DNA of 64,000 nt from Cernens ardua (GTDB lineage: Bacteria; Pseudomonadota; Gammaproteobacteria; Pseudomonadales; Halomonadaceae). The position numbers and the translations under genes were made by a program. Positions 53,890 through 62,715 of this stretch are shown in pieces. Under the pieces are notes generated by a model, which was not told the DNA's origin, searched no databases, and saw only the letters and a program-made list of their open reading frames with translations. Location: assembly GCF_051251085.1 (NCBI RefSeq), contig NZ_JBPCZH010000001.1:186001-250000 (forward strand). The letters run 5' to 3'. Position 1 is the first letter of the stretch, and each line of letters opens with the position of its first letter.

Positions 53890-56301
53890 CTAGCCGCGCA
53901 ACTGTGCGTTAAAATCCGCCTCCAGTGATGTCAGTACATTCTTCACTGACGCTTCGATTTCGTTATCATTCAGAGTGCGCGAAGGATGTTGCCAGGTCAA
54001 GCCCAGTGCAAGACTCTTGTGCCCGTCTTCCACGCCCTTGCCTTGATAAACGTCAAATAGACGCACATCGGTCAACCATTCACCCGCCGAGTGTTGTATT
54101 CCCTTGATAAGGTCAGCCACGGGAAGCGAATCCTCTACCACCAGTGCGAGGTCACGACGTACTTCGGGGTAGCGGGAAAGGTGCTCGAAGTGCGGGAGAT
54201 TTCCCTCCTGTAACAAGGCAAGATCCAGCTCGAAAACATAGGCTTCCTGCTTGATACCCAAGTGCGTACGAAGCTGAGGGTGTAATGCCCCTAACCAGCC
54301 TGCTTGCACTGTTTCACCTTCACGTATACGCAAAATACGAGCACTTTGCCCCGGATGCAATGCAGGATGCGATGCAGCTTCGAATGACCACTCGTCGGCA
54401 TCAAATCCAATGGAAAGCAGACGCTCCACATCGCCTTTTAGATCGAAGAAATCGACTTTGTCACGACTGTCACACCAACTGACAGGCAAGCGCGGCCCAC
54501 TGATCAAACCTGCAATACGCTGCGTCTGTACAACATTCTCGGCCGTGGTACCTTCGAATGTCAGGCCAATTTCGAAGATACGGACACGATTTTGTTGACG
54601 GTTCAGGTTGTATTGCAGCGTCTTGACCAAGCCTGGCCAAAGACCGGCACGCATGACAGAAAGATCAACCGACAGTGGGTTGGCAATCTCCGGGCCCTGC
54701 TGTTCAGGCAATACGGCCGCCTGTAGTTCGGGAGAAACAAAGCTGAAGTTGATCGTTTCCTGATAACCGTTGTCGATCAGCTCATCACGCAGAAGTGCCT
54801 TGGGCAACACAGCTTCCTTTGTCGCCACAGGCAAAAGATGAGCACTGGGGCTACCCACGGGTAAACGAATATAGCCATAAACACGGGCCACTTCTTCAAT
54901 CAGATCAACAGGCTGTGTGACATCGAAACGCCAACTCGGCACGCTTACCTGCCACTGCCCTTCACCCTGTTTACCCGGATCAACGTTATCCAGACCAAAG
55001 CCCAATCGCTCAAGAATATCGGCAATTTCCGCCGCAGTAAGTTCAGCACCCAACAATCGATTGACCTGCTCCACACTCAATGCCACTTTCCGGGCTTGCG
55101 GTAAAGAGGATTCATCGATCGTACGCGTCACAGGTCCCGGAGTACCACCCGCCAATTCCATCAGCAGACGTGTTGCCCGTGCCATGGCCAGTTCAGGAAG
55201 CTGAGTATCGACACCACGCTCGAAGCGTTGGGATGCATCCGTGTGCAAGCCATAGGAACGCGCGACACCTGCCATGGCAACCTGATCGAAATGGGCAATT
55301 TCAAGCAGTACATTGCGAGTATTGCGTGAAACGGAAGACGCTTCGCCTCCCATGACACCTGCAATGGCAAGCGCCTGTTTTTCATCAGCGATGACCAGCG
55401 TCTCTTCACGCAGAGTCTGTTCGTTGCCATCCAGCAGCAGTAATGTTTCACCCGCATGGGCCCGACGAACGATCAATGAACCGCTCAAGGTGTCCAGATC
55501 ATAACCGTGCATCGGCTGACCCAATTCGAGCATCACATAGTTGGTGATATCGACGACCAGATCAATGGAACGAATGCCACCGCGCCTCAAGCGTTCCACC
55601 ATCCATAACGGTGTATCACGGGTCAGATCCACATTTTCAACTACTCGTGAGAGCAGTTTAGGGCAGGCCTTTGGCTCATTCACGCTGACACGGAATGTCC
55701 GATCGGATACAGCTTCAACCGGTGTGGTATCTGGGGTCTGCACAGGCAGGCGTTCAAGTGCGCCGACTTCTCTCGCAATACCCCGAATGCTGAAACAATC
55801 ACCACGATTGGGCGTCAAATCGACATCAATAATAGTGTCATCCAATTTCAGCCAGTCACGCAGATCCACACCGATGGGCGCGTCATCCGGTAACAGCAGA
55901 ATACCCGGCGAGGGTTGGTCCGCCAGCCCCAGCTCGGATTCACTACACAGCATACCGTTGGATTCGACACCGCGCAGTTTGGCTTTCTTGATCTTGAAAT
56001 CGCCCGGTAGTTTGGCACCGACACGCGCAAGAACGACTTTTTTATCAGCGGCAGCATTGGGAGCGCCACAGACAACCTGCCAACGAGTCGCACCGTCGTT
56101 CACCTGACAAACACGCAGTTTATCGGCATCGGGGTGCTGCTCGATGCTTTCGATATGGGCTATAACCACATTACTGAAGGCAGGTGCGACAGGTTCTACG
56201 TCATCAACTTCCAGACCGGCCATGGTAATTCGATGAGCAATCTCATCGGCAGTGAGTTCAGGCGACACCCACTGGCGCAGCCATTCTACGGAAAACTTCA
56301 T
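53890..56301 (-). CDS. pheT: Phenylalanyl-tRNA synthetase beta subunit
   Basis: This 803-residue, full-length PheT begins MKFSVEWLRQWVSPELTADE. The OB-fold tRNA-binding domain is next (about 40-150, VCQVNDGATRWQVVCGAPNA), then the B3/B4 editing domain and the B5 DNA-binding-like domain. The catalytic-like module contains RVRIFEIGLTFEG, and a C-terminal anticodon-binding ferredoxin-like domain ends the protein (DVRLFDVYQG). It functions as an alpha2beta2 tetramer with PheS, encoded 118 bases upstream on the same strand. Confidence 0.97.
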   Translation of the reverse strand: MKFSVEWLRQWVSPELTADEIAHRITMAGLEVDDVEPVAPAFSNVVIAHIESIEQHPDADKLRVCQVNDGATRWQVVCGAPNAAADKKVVLARVGAKLPGDFKIKKAKLRGVESNGMLCSESELGLADQPSPGILLLPDDAPIGVDLRDWLKLDDTIIDVDLTPNRGDCFSIRGIAREVGALERLPVQTPDTTPVEAVSDRTFRVSVNEPKACPKLLSRVVENVDLTRDTPLWMVERLRRGGIRSIDLVVDITNYVMLELGQPMHGYDLDTLSGSLIVRRAHAGETLLLLDGNEQTLREETLVIADEKQALAIAGVMGGEASSVSRNTRNVLLEIAHFDQVAMAGVARSYGLHTDASQRFERGVDTQLPELAMARATRLLMELAGGTPGPVTRTIDESSLPQARKVALSVEQVNRLLGAELTAAEIADILERLGFGLDNVDPGKQGEGQWQVSVPSWRFDVTQPVDLIEEVARVYGYIRLPVGSPSAHLLPVATKEAVLPKALLRDELIDNGYQETINFSFVSPELQAAVLPEQQGPEIANPLSVDLSVMRAGLWPGLVKTLQYNLNRQQNRVRIFEIGLTFEGTTAENVVQTQRIAGLISGPRLPVSWCDSRDKVDFFDLKGDVERLLSIGFDADEWSFEAASHPALHPGQSARILRIREGETVQAGWLGALHPQLRTHLGIKQEAYVFELDLALLQEGNLPHFEHLSRYPEVRRDLALVVEDSLPVADLIKGIQHSAGEWLTDVRLFDVYQGKGVEDGHKSLALGLTWQHPSRTLNDNEIEASVKNVLTSLEADFNAQLRG

Positions 56302-56419
56302 ATTGCCTCGCTTATACTAAGACAGCGGCTAAATACGTTGCTCGACGCGTTTGAATCAATGATGACAAACACATCAGGCTTGAAAAAGGGAGCTTATGTT
56401 CAGGCGTATTCTTTCAGTA

Positions 56420-57421
56420 TCAGAACTGACGCAGGAATCGTAAATCGTTATCGAAGAACATACGCAAATCGTTAACGCCATAACGTAGCATTGCCAGACG
56501 CTCAACCCCCATGCCGAAGGCAAAACCGGTGAAACGCTCGGCGTCTACGCCTGCGGATTCGAATACTCGGGGATTCACCATGCCGCAGCCCATGACTTCC
56601 AGCCAACCGCCATAGGCATCCTGACCCTGCCGTTTGATTCGAATATCCACTTCCGCAGAGGGTTCAGTAAAGGGGAAATACGAAGGGCGAAAACGGACTT
56701 CGATATCGTCTCCTTCGAAAAAGGCACGCAAGAAGGCATCGATAGTGCCTTTCAAGTCAGCGAAGGTGACGTTTTCATCAACGAATAATCCTTCCACCTG
56801 ATGGAACATCGGACTGTGAGTCATGTCGGAGTCATTACGATACACTCGCCCAGGCGAGATAATACGCAATGGCGGCTCGGTTTTTTCCATCGTCCGAATC
56901 TGGACGTTGGAGGTTTGCGTCCGCAACAGATGGCCGGCGTCAAAGTAGAAAGTATCGTGCATCGCACGTGCGGGGTGATGCGCCGGGATATTCAGTGCCT
57001 CGAAGTTATGATAGTCGTCTTCGATTTCCGGTCCTTCTACACGATCAAAGCCGATATCACGAAAAAGAGAGGCGATACGCTCCATGGTACGGGTCACCGG
57101 GTGCAATCCACCACGGACTTGACCGCGCCCCGGCAAGGTCACATCAACAGTTTCACTGGCGAGTTGTTCATTGAGCGCGGCAGTTTCAAGCGCTGTACGC
57201 TTTTTCTCGATCAGCCCCTGCACCTGTTGCTTGGCCTGATTAATGGCCTCACCTGCGGCGGGACGTTCTTCCGGAGCCAGCTTACCCAACCCTTTGAGTT
57301 CGAGGGTCAGCGCCCCTTTCTTTCCTAGAAAACGTACACGCACTTCATCGAGGGACTGTGATGAGTCGGCTGACTCTACAGCCTTCCCGGCCTCTTCGAC
57401 CAGTGCAGAAAGATGATCCAT
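56420..57421 (-). CDS. pheS: Phenylalanyl-tRNA synthetase alpha subunit
   Basis: This is the catalytic subunit that charges tRNA-Phe. The 333-residue protein starts MDHLSALVEEAGKAVES, with the N-terminal coiled coil. It has the class II motifs: THSPMFHQVEGLFVDENVTF (motif 2 region), RFRPSYFPFTEPSAEVDI, EVMGCGMVNPRVF and GFAFGMGVERLAMLRYG (motif 3). ATG 57421 has GGAG 7 bases upstream; the frame runs further but the extension does not look like PheS. Confidence 0.97.
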   Translation of the reverse strand: MDHLSALVEEAGKAVESADSSQSLDEVRVRFLGKKGALTLELKGLGKLAPEERPAAGEAINQAKQQVQGLIEKKRTALETAALNEQLASETVDVTLPGRGQVRGGLHPVTRTMERIASLFRDIGFDRVEGPEIEDDYHNFEALNIPAHHPARAMHDTFYFDAGHLLRTQTSNVQIRTMEKTEPPLRIISPGRVYRNDSDMTHSPMFHQVEGLFVDENVTFADLKGTIDAFLRAFFEGDDIEVRFRPSYFPFTEPSAEVDIRIKRQGQDAYGGWLEVMGCGMVNPRVFESAGVDAERFTGFAFGMGVERLAMLRYGVNDLRMFFDNDLRFLRQF

Positions 57422-57762
57422 CGATATCTCCGGACAAATAAATGATATCTTCGCATAAGTCACGACTCTGTCTTTGCCGGATGAAATAACACGAGCAACA
57501 AACAGGACATGACAAAGCATAACTTATGCTGTCAGACATGAATAACAAGTAAAATCAACAGCGAGTAAACAATCGTCACGAGCGCCCAGGGCAAAACTAC
57601 GAGCCATTTCAGAGCCTATAGCCTTTCAATATGGAACAGCTCCCGAAAGCAACGCTTTCATGAGTTTCGCGATACTGACATGAGTGTCGAAACCACTATC
57701 GGAACTTGCAAAAACGCTACTGAGCAATCTTTTCTTTTTACTTTGAGCTAATCAAACACGTA
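57422..57762. other. pheS upstream region without a recognisable Phe-rich leader peptide
   Basis: In E. coli the pheM leader with consecutive Phe codons lies here. On the minus strand I find only MKALLSGAVPY (start near 57637), MARSFALGARDDCLLAVDFT and onward (start near 57609), and a hydrophobic CTG-initiated frame; none is Phe-rich. pheST must have its own promoter because a terminator precedes it. Confidence 0.5.
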
Positions 57763-57763
57763 T

Positions 57764-57796
57764 AAAAAAGGGGAAAGAGCAGCCGCTCCTTCCCCT
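57764..57796 (-). terminator. Rho-independent terminator after rplT
   Basis: On the minus strand GGGGAAGGAGC pairs with GCTCTTTCCCC (one mismatch) and is followed by TTTTTT. Confidence 0.9.
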
Positions 57797-57848
57797 CCTG
57801 GGTTGCAGACCTATTCACCGATTCCGGAAGGTTTCGGTATCAACAGGA

Positions 57849-58202
57849 TTACTGCGCGGCCTTGGCTTTATCGACGATAGCACCGAAGGCTTCTTTTTCA
57901 TGGACAGCCAGATCAGCCAGAACCTTACGGTCGATTTCGATACCAGCCTTTTTCAGACCAGCAACAAAACGGCTGTAGGACAAGCCATGCAGGCGAGCTG
58001 CAGCATTGATACGTGTGATCCACAGCGCACGGAACTGACGTTTGCGCTGACGACGGTCACGATAGGAATACTGACCAGCCTTGATAACAGCCTGTTTGGC
58101 TACACGGAATACACGAGAACGCGCACCATAATAACCTTTGGCCTGTTTGAGAACTTTCTTGTGACGACGGTGTGCAGTCACACCACGCTTAACACGAGCC
58201 AT
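57849..58202 (-). CDS. rplT: 50S ribosomal protein L20
   Basis: This 117-residue protein starts MARVKRGVTAHRRHKKVLKQ and continues KGYYGARSRVFRVAKQAV, YRDRRQRKRQFRALWITRIN and GLSYSRFVAGLKKAGIEIDR. It is the textbook L20. ATG has CAGGAG upstream. L20 normally represses its own operon by binding the message ahead of rpmI. Confidence 0.98.
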   Translation of the reverse strand: MARVKRGVTAHRRHKKVLKQAKGYYGARSRVFRVAKQAVIKAGQYSYRDRRQRKRQFRALWITRINAAARLHGLSYSRFVAGLKKAGIEIDRKVLADLAVHEKEAFGAIVDKAKAAQ

Positions 58203-58242
58203 GGGAATCTCCTGACAATTTTATAAGTGACGTTAACCGGTA

Positions 58243-58437
58243 TTACAGGTTGGGAAGCATACGAGCGATCAGCTGACGATCAGAAGCGTGAAGCTGCTTC
58301 ATGCCGCGCAGATGACGTTTACGCTTGGTCGACTTATGAGTCAGGATGTGGCTACGAAAAGACTGTTTATGCTTGAAGCCTTTTGCAGTCTTTTTGAAGC
58401 GCTTGGCTGCGCCACGATTGCTCTTGATTTTAGGCAT
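58243..58437 (-). CDS. rpmI: 50S ribosomal protein L35
   Basis: The 64-residue protein is MPKIKSNRGAAKRFKKTAKG followed by FKHKQSFRSHILTHKSTKRK and RHLRGM, standard for L35. It is forty bases before rplT. The 199-base gap upstream to infC is where the L20-binding leader lies in enterics; I could not verify the pseudoknot here. Confidence 0.98.
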   Translation of the reverse strand: MPKIKSNRGAAKRFKKTAKGFKHKQSFRSHILTHKSTKRKRHLRGMKQLHASDRQLIARMLPNL

Positions 58438-58636
58438 TTAAAAATCTCCAGTGCGGTATTCACCGCTCTTATTTAGAAAACCCGGGGCCGATATCCAGTG
58501 GCTGCCGATGTTTACATCCCGACTCCAACAACCGTGATAAAACAGTGAGTTAAAGGGAAATGAAACAGGCAAAGGCAGAGGAAATTCCCCTACCCTTGCT
58601 CAGCAACCGTTGGCTACCCGTTTGAGTGCCGTCGGA

Positions 58637-59176
58637 TCACTTTTTCTTGGGGGCAAGCATCATGGTCATCTGACGCCCTTCCATACGAGGACGAGATTCA
58701 ACAGTCACCAGATCACCCAAATCGTTTTCAATGCGTTCCATTAAATCACGACCGAGTTCCTGGTGTGCCATCTCGCGCCCACGGAAGCGCAGAGTAACCT
58801 TGCCTTTGTCCCCGTCTTCAAGGAAACGCGTCAGGTTACGGAGTTTGACCTGATAGTCACCTTCATCAGTTCCGGGGCGGAACTTGACTTCCTTGATCTG
58901 GACTTGCTTTTGTTTCTTCTTCTGAGCAGCCTTTTGCTTTTTCTGCTCAAAGGAATACTTGCCATAGTCCATGATTTTGCAAACGATCGGATCGCCGTTT
59001 GAAATCTGCACCAGATCAAGCCCTGCCTCTTCAGACTGGGCCAATGCATCATGCAGGCTGACAACACCCAACTGTTCACCTTCTGCACTGATAAGACGAA
59101 CTTCATCAGCACGAATGCGATCATTGATAGGTGGAAGCTTTTCTTGCGGGCGACCGCGTTGATTAGTACGCTTGAT
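58637..59176 (-). CDS. infC: Translation initiation factor IF-3 (AUC start)
   Basis: IF-3 checks start codons and prevents subunit joining. The 179-residue protein runs, from an ATC codon at 59176, IKRTNQRGRPQEKLPPINDR and then IRADEVRLISAEGEQLGVVS. It is followed by the linker and C-domain (MDYGKYSFEQKKQ, EVKFRPGTDEGDYQVKLRNL, ending MMLAPKKK). GGAG lies 8 bases before the ATC and no ATG or GTG gives the N-domain. Rare AUU/AUC starts are known for infC, where IF-3 represses its own non-canonical start. Confidence 0.95.
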   Translation of the reverse strand: MKRTNQRGRPQEKLPPINDRIRADEVRLISAEGEQLGVVSLHDALAQSEEAGLDLVQISNGDPIVCKIMDYGKYSFEQKKQKAAQKKKQKQVQIKEVKFRPGTDEGDYQVKLRNLTRFLEDGDKGKVTLRFRGREMAHQELGRDLMERIENDLGDLVTVESRPRMEGRQMTMMLAPKKK

Positions 59177-59202
59177 CTTGACGTCTCCGTTTCAGGTTGT
59201 AG

Positions 59203-61119
59203 TTAATGCACGCTTTCAGGGTTGGAAGCTTCCTTTTCAAAAAGCTCCAGAAGAGAATCAAGGGAATAGGTGCCCAGGTCTTCTCCACTGCGTGTCCTAA
59301 CCGTTACAGTGCGATTTTCCACTTCTTTACCGCCAACGACAAGTAGGAAAGGCACTTTCTGTAATGTATGTTCCCGAATTTTAAAGCCGATCTTCTCATT
59401 TCTCAAGTCCGACTTGACGCGAATGCCATGAGATTGCAGTAAATTTTCGACTTCGGTGACATATTCGGCCTGTGCGTCGGTAATATTCATTACCACGGCT
59501 TGCACCGGAGACAACCATACCGGCAATGCGCCCGCATAGTGTTCGATCAAAATACCGATAAAACGCTCAAAGGAACCTACGATTGCGCGGTGCAGCATGA
59601 TGGGTGTTTTACGTTGACCGTCTTCCGCCACATATTGGGCATTCAAACGTACAGGCATCATGGGATCATACTGAATCGTACCCATTTGCCATTCACGGCC
59701 GAGTGAATCCTGCATGTGGTACTCCACCTTCGGGCCGTAAAAGGCACCTTCACCGGGAAGCTCTTGCCATTCCACACCACAGGAACGCAGTGCTGAGCGT
59801 AACGCATTTTCAGCGTGATCCCACTGTTCTTCGGTACCGATACGTTTTTCCGGGCGCAACGCGAGCTTGACCGCAATATTATCAAAGCCGAAATCTTTAT
59901 AGACCTTCAATGCCTGCGTATGAAAAGCCGTCACTTCAGACTCGATCTGATCTTCGGTACAGAAGATATGCCCGTCGTCCTGGGTAAATGCACGCACACG
60001 CATGATACCCAGCAATGAACCGGAAGGCTCATTGCGATGGCACGAGCCAAACTCACCGTAGCGAATCGGCAACTCACGATAGCTACGTAATCCGGAGTTG
60101 AACACCTGAACATGCCCCGGGCAGTTCATGGGTTTCAATGCATATTCACGTTTCTCTGATTCGGTGAAGAACATATTGTCAGCATAGTTATCCCAGTGGC
60201 CGGATTTTTTCCACAAGGACACATCCATCACCTGAGGGGTACGGATTTCCTGATACCCACCCTGCAAATAAACGCGACGCATGTATTGTTCAACAGCCTG
60301 CCATAATGCCCAACCGCGGGGATGCCAGAACACCATTCCGGGAGACTCTTCCTGTTGGTGGAAAAGATCCAGTTTGCGTGCAATTTTGCGGTGATCACGT
60401 TTTTCAGCTTCTTCCAAACGTTTCAAATAGGCTTTCAACGCTTTTTTGTCAGGCCACGCAGTACCGTAAATGCGTGTCAGCATGGGGTTGTCGGAATCCC
60501 CGCGCCAATAGGCCCCCGCCAATTTCATCAGTTTGAAAGCCTTGATCAAACGCGTGTTCGGTACGTGCGGCCCCCGACACATGTCGATATATTCCTGATG
60601 GTGATACAAGCGAATGGTATCGCCTTCAGGAATACCTTCAACAATCTGCTGCTTGTAAGGTTCGTTACGATCAACAAATGTCTGCAAGGCTGTGTCACGA
60701 TCCACGTAGACACGCTCTACATCGTAGTCCTGATCAATCAATTGCTGCATACGCTTTTCAATGGCTGCCAGATCATCGGAGGAAATAGGGCCATTGAAAT
60801 CGATATCGTAATAAAAGCCATCATCAATGACAGGACCAATCGCCATTTTGGCATCAGGGTACAGCTGCTTGACTGCATGACCCAATAGATGCGCACAGGA
60901 GTGACGAACAATCTCCAGCCCTTCTTCATCCCGTGTCGTTACGATGCTAATGGTGGCATCGTGATCAACGATATCGGCGGTATCTACCAATGTACCGTCA
61001 ATACGACCAGCCACTGCGGCCTTTGCCAGGCCGGGGCCAATGGATTCGGCAATTTCCATGATGGAAACGGGATTATCGTAACTGCGTTGACTGCCGTCGG
61101 GCAGAGTAATACTGGGCAT
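59203..61119 (-). CDS. thrS: Threonyl-tRNA synthetase
   Basis: This 638-residue ThrS has a TGS domain (MPSITLPDGSQRSYDNPVSI) and an editing domain with HSCAHLLGHAVKQLYPDAKM and the later Cys/His pair. The class II core has MNCPGHVQVF (zinc Cys), FGSCHRNEPSG, RVRAFTQDDGHIFC and HRAIVGSFERFIGILIEHY. A C-terminal anticodon domain completes it. ATG 61119 is chosen (AGGA 8 bases upstream) over ATG 61137. It lies 26 bases before infC. Confidence 0.97.
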   Translation of the reverse strand: MPSITLPDGSQRSYDNPVSIMEIAESIGPGLAKAAVAGRIDGTLVDTADIVDHDATISIVTTRDEEGLEIVRHSCAHLLGHAVKQLYPDAKMAIGPVIDDGFYYDIDFNGPISSDDLAAIEKRMQQLIDQDYDVERVYVDRDTALQTFVDRNEPYKQQIVEGIPEGDTIRLYHHQEYIDMCRGPHVPNTRLIKAFKLMKLAGAYWRGDSDNPMLTRIYGTAWPDKKALKAYLKRLEEAEKRDHRKIARKLDLFHQQEESPGMVFWHPRGWALWQAVEQYMRRVYLQGGYQEIRTPQVMDVSLWKKSGHWDNYADNMFFTESEKREYALKPMNCPGHVQVFNSGLRSYRELPIRYGEFGSCHRNEPSGSLLGIMRVRAFTQDDGHIFCTEDQIESEVTAFHTQALKVYKDFGFDNIAVKLALRPEKRIGTEEQWDHAENALRSALRSCGVEWQELPGEGAFYGPKVEYHMQDSLGREWQMGTIQYDPMMPVRLNAQYVAEDGQRKTPIMLHRAIVGSFERFIGILIEHYAGALPVWLSPVQAVVMNITDAQAEYVTEVENLLQSHGIRVKSDLRNEKIGFKIREHTLQKVPFLLVVGGKEVENRTVTVRTRSGEDLGTYSLDSLLELFEKEASNPESVH

Positions 61120-61370
61120 GTTCGTTCCTTTGGGCATCAGTGGTGCACCATACCAAGGGGCACTTGAATGAGGGTAATGCAGAGAAAATGAGCAGGAGAA
61201 AGCGTTGCTTGTACGTATGTACGCTAACGTCCTGAGGAGAGAGACTTTATCAGGTTAGATGGGTGGAATTCAATCCTGATCCGGGGTGATGTGTGTTATC
61301 AAAAGACTTCCTGATTCGAACAAAAATCTCTTCCCCTGTTATAAAACCGAATCATAAAAAACGGTGGCAT

Positions 61371-61402
61371 AAAAAAAGAGGGCACCCGTAGGCGCCCTCT
61401 CT
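61371..61402 (-). terminator. Rho-independent terminator after the OmpA-family lipoprotein gene
   Basis: On the minus strand AGAGGGCGCC pairs with GGTGCCCTCT (one mismatch) and is followed by seven T residues. Confidence 0.9.
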
Positions 61403-61438
61403 TCAGTTCCAATTAAAAATCAATACAGAGGATTGATC

Positions 61439-62272
61439 TTAGTTGGAGCTGCTATCTGCACCAGTGTCAACTGGAGCGATTTCTACACGACGGTTCTGTG
61501 CACGGCCAGCGCGAGTAGCGTTGGTAGCAACCGGATGAGACTCGCCGTAACCGATAGTGGTCAGACGGCTAGCAGCAACACCCTGAGTGCTCAGGTAGCT
61601 GGATACTGCATCAGCACGACGCTGAGACAGACGCTGGTTGTAAGCACGAGTACCGATAGAGTCGGTGTAACCTTCAACGCGTACTGCTACGTCAGGGTTA
61701 GCAACCAGGCGCTGAGCAACAACGTTCAGAGTCTGCTGGGAATCTGCACTCAAACGTGAAGAATCGAAAGCAAAGTGAATGTCGTTCAGAACCAGAGTCG
61801 GTTTCTCAGGTGCTTTTTCTACCGGGCAACCCTGTGCGTCAACTTCGGTACCTGCAGGCGTGCCTGGGCACTTGTCGAGGTAATCCGGAACGCCGTCACC
61901 GTCAGAATCCAAAGGACAACCTTTAGCGTCTACAGCAACGCCAGCAGGAGTACCTGGGCACTGGTCGATGTTGTCAGGAACACCGTCGCCGTCAGAGTCG
62001 GCAACAGCAGGTGTGTTGTGATGGCAAAGCAGAGCTGCTGCGGTAGCACCTGCTACAGCACCGATAGCTGCACCGGTACCTTCGTCGTGGTGACCAGTTA
62101 CAGAGTAGCCAGCACCACCACCGATCAAGCCGCCAGCGATTCCGCAGACAATTTTGCTCTGATACCAGTGAGAACCCGTGCCATCGGTAGGCGCCGTGTC
62201 AGAGCTGGCACAACCAGCAAGACCCAGAACCAGTGCGGAACCCAGCGCTAAGCCAGTCGCAGATTTGTTCAT
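61439..62272 (-). CDS. OmpA-family outer-membrane lipoprotein with TSP3-like calcium repeats
   Basis: The 277-residue protein has a lipoprotein signal ending LAGC (Cys21). A glycine-zipper segment (AGGLIGGGAGYSV and AAIGAVAGATAAA, about 52-90) follows. Two calcium-binding thrombospondin-3-type repeats (DSDGDGVPDNIDQCPGTPAG and DSDGDGVPDYLDKCPGTPAG) come next, then the OmpA peptidoglycan-binding domain (VEGYTDSIGTRAYNQRLSQR, ending AQNRRVEI). It probably links the outer membrane to murein. ATG 62272 has AAGGAGTCTTGC directly upstream. Confidence 0.93.
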   Translation of the reverse strand: MNKSATGLALGSALVLGLAGCASSDTAPTDGTGSHWYQSKIVCGIAGGLIGGGAGYSVTGHHDEGTGAAIGAVAGATAAALLCHHNTPAVADSDGDGVPDNIDQCPGTPAGVAVDAKGCPLDSDGDGVPDYLDKCPGTPAGTEVDAQGCPVEKAPEKPTLVLNDIHFAFDSSRLSADSQQTLNVVAQRLVANPDVAVRVEGYTDSIGTRAYNQRLSQRRADAVSSYLSTQGVAASRLTTIGYGESHPVATNATRAGRAQNRRVEIAPVDTGADSSSN

Positions 62273-62301
62273 GCAAGACTCCTTCTTGATACAACGTCGT
62301 G

Positions 62302-62317
62302 GTAGCACAAATGCTAC
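62302..62317 (-). promoter_or_regulatory. 5' leader hairpin of the OmpA-family lipoprotein
   Basis: GTAGCA and TGCTAC pair perfectly around four bases, 30 bases before the start codon and upstream of the Shine-Dalgarno. It may protect the message 5' end, as leader hairpins do for ompA mRNA. Confidence 0.45.
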
Positions 62318-62675
62318 GCGTGACGATTCCAATTTATTAGGCGAACCAATCCGCTTGAACTCACTTACGTCAAACTGCAAGTAAAGCCAATTCTCGCATC
62401 TCGGCCCGTAAGGCATTCAGGGAACACCTCAAATTTCTTCTGACGGACTAAAAAGATGTCCAAAGCGATTGCATGATGCAATACTCGAACAGCGTTTTCA
62501 ATCATTATTAATGTAAATAATTGAAATGTTTTTGTAGTTCAACCTTACGAACAACCTCTGAACCACATAAAGTCTCATTGCCCGGCCTTGGCGATTCACA
62601 TCGCGACAACAGCTGCTGTACAGCTACTTGTCACAGAATAGTCGCTAAATCCCATTTTAGCACGTTTTAAATGCA

Positions 62676-62697
62676 TTAAGGGGTATTCGCCCCTTAA
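62676..62697 (-). terminator. Probable terminator after the NCS1 permease
   Basis: TTAAGGGG and CCCCTTAA form a perfect 8-bp stem around six bases, 19 bases past the permease stop. Only a broken T-run (TGCATTT) follows on the minus strand. Confidence 0.55.
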
Positions 62698-62715
62698 CCC
62701 TCGACAAAAGTCGCA

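Larger units (their letters stand above)
62273..62715. other. Intergenic region upstream of the OmpA-family lipoprotein
   Basis: No gene is seen. It holds the lipoprotein leader hairpin at its left end and a probable terminator of the NCS1 permease gene at its right end. Confidence 0.5.

Noticed and set aside
55541..56107. 188-codon frame opposite pheT
   Set aside because: It is antisense to the conserved tRNA-binding part of PheT, with Ser/Arg-rich composition typical of a shadow frame.
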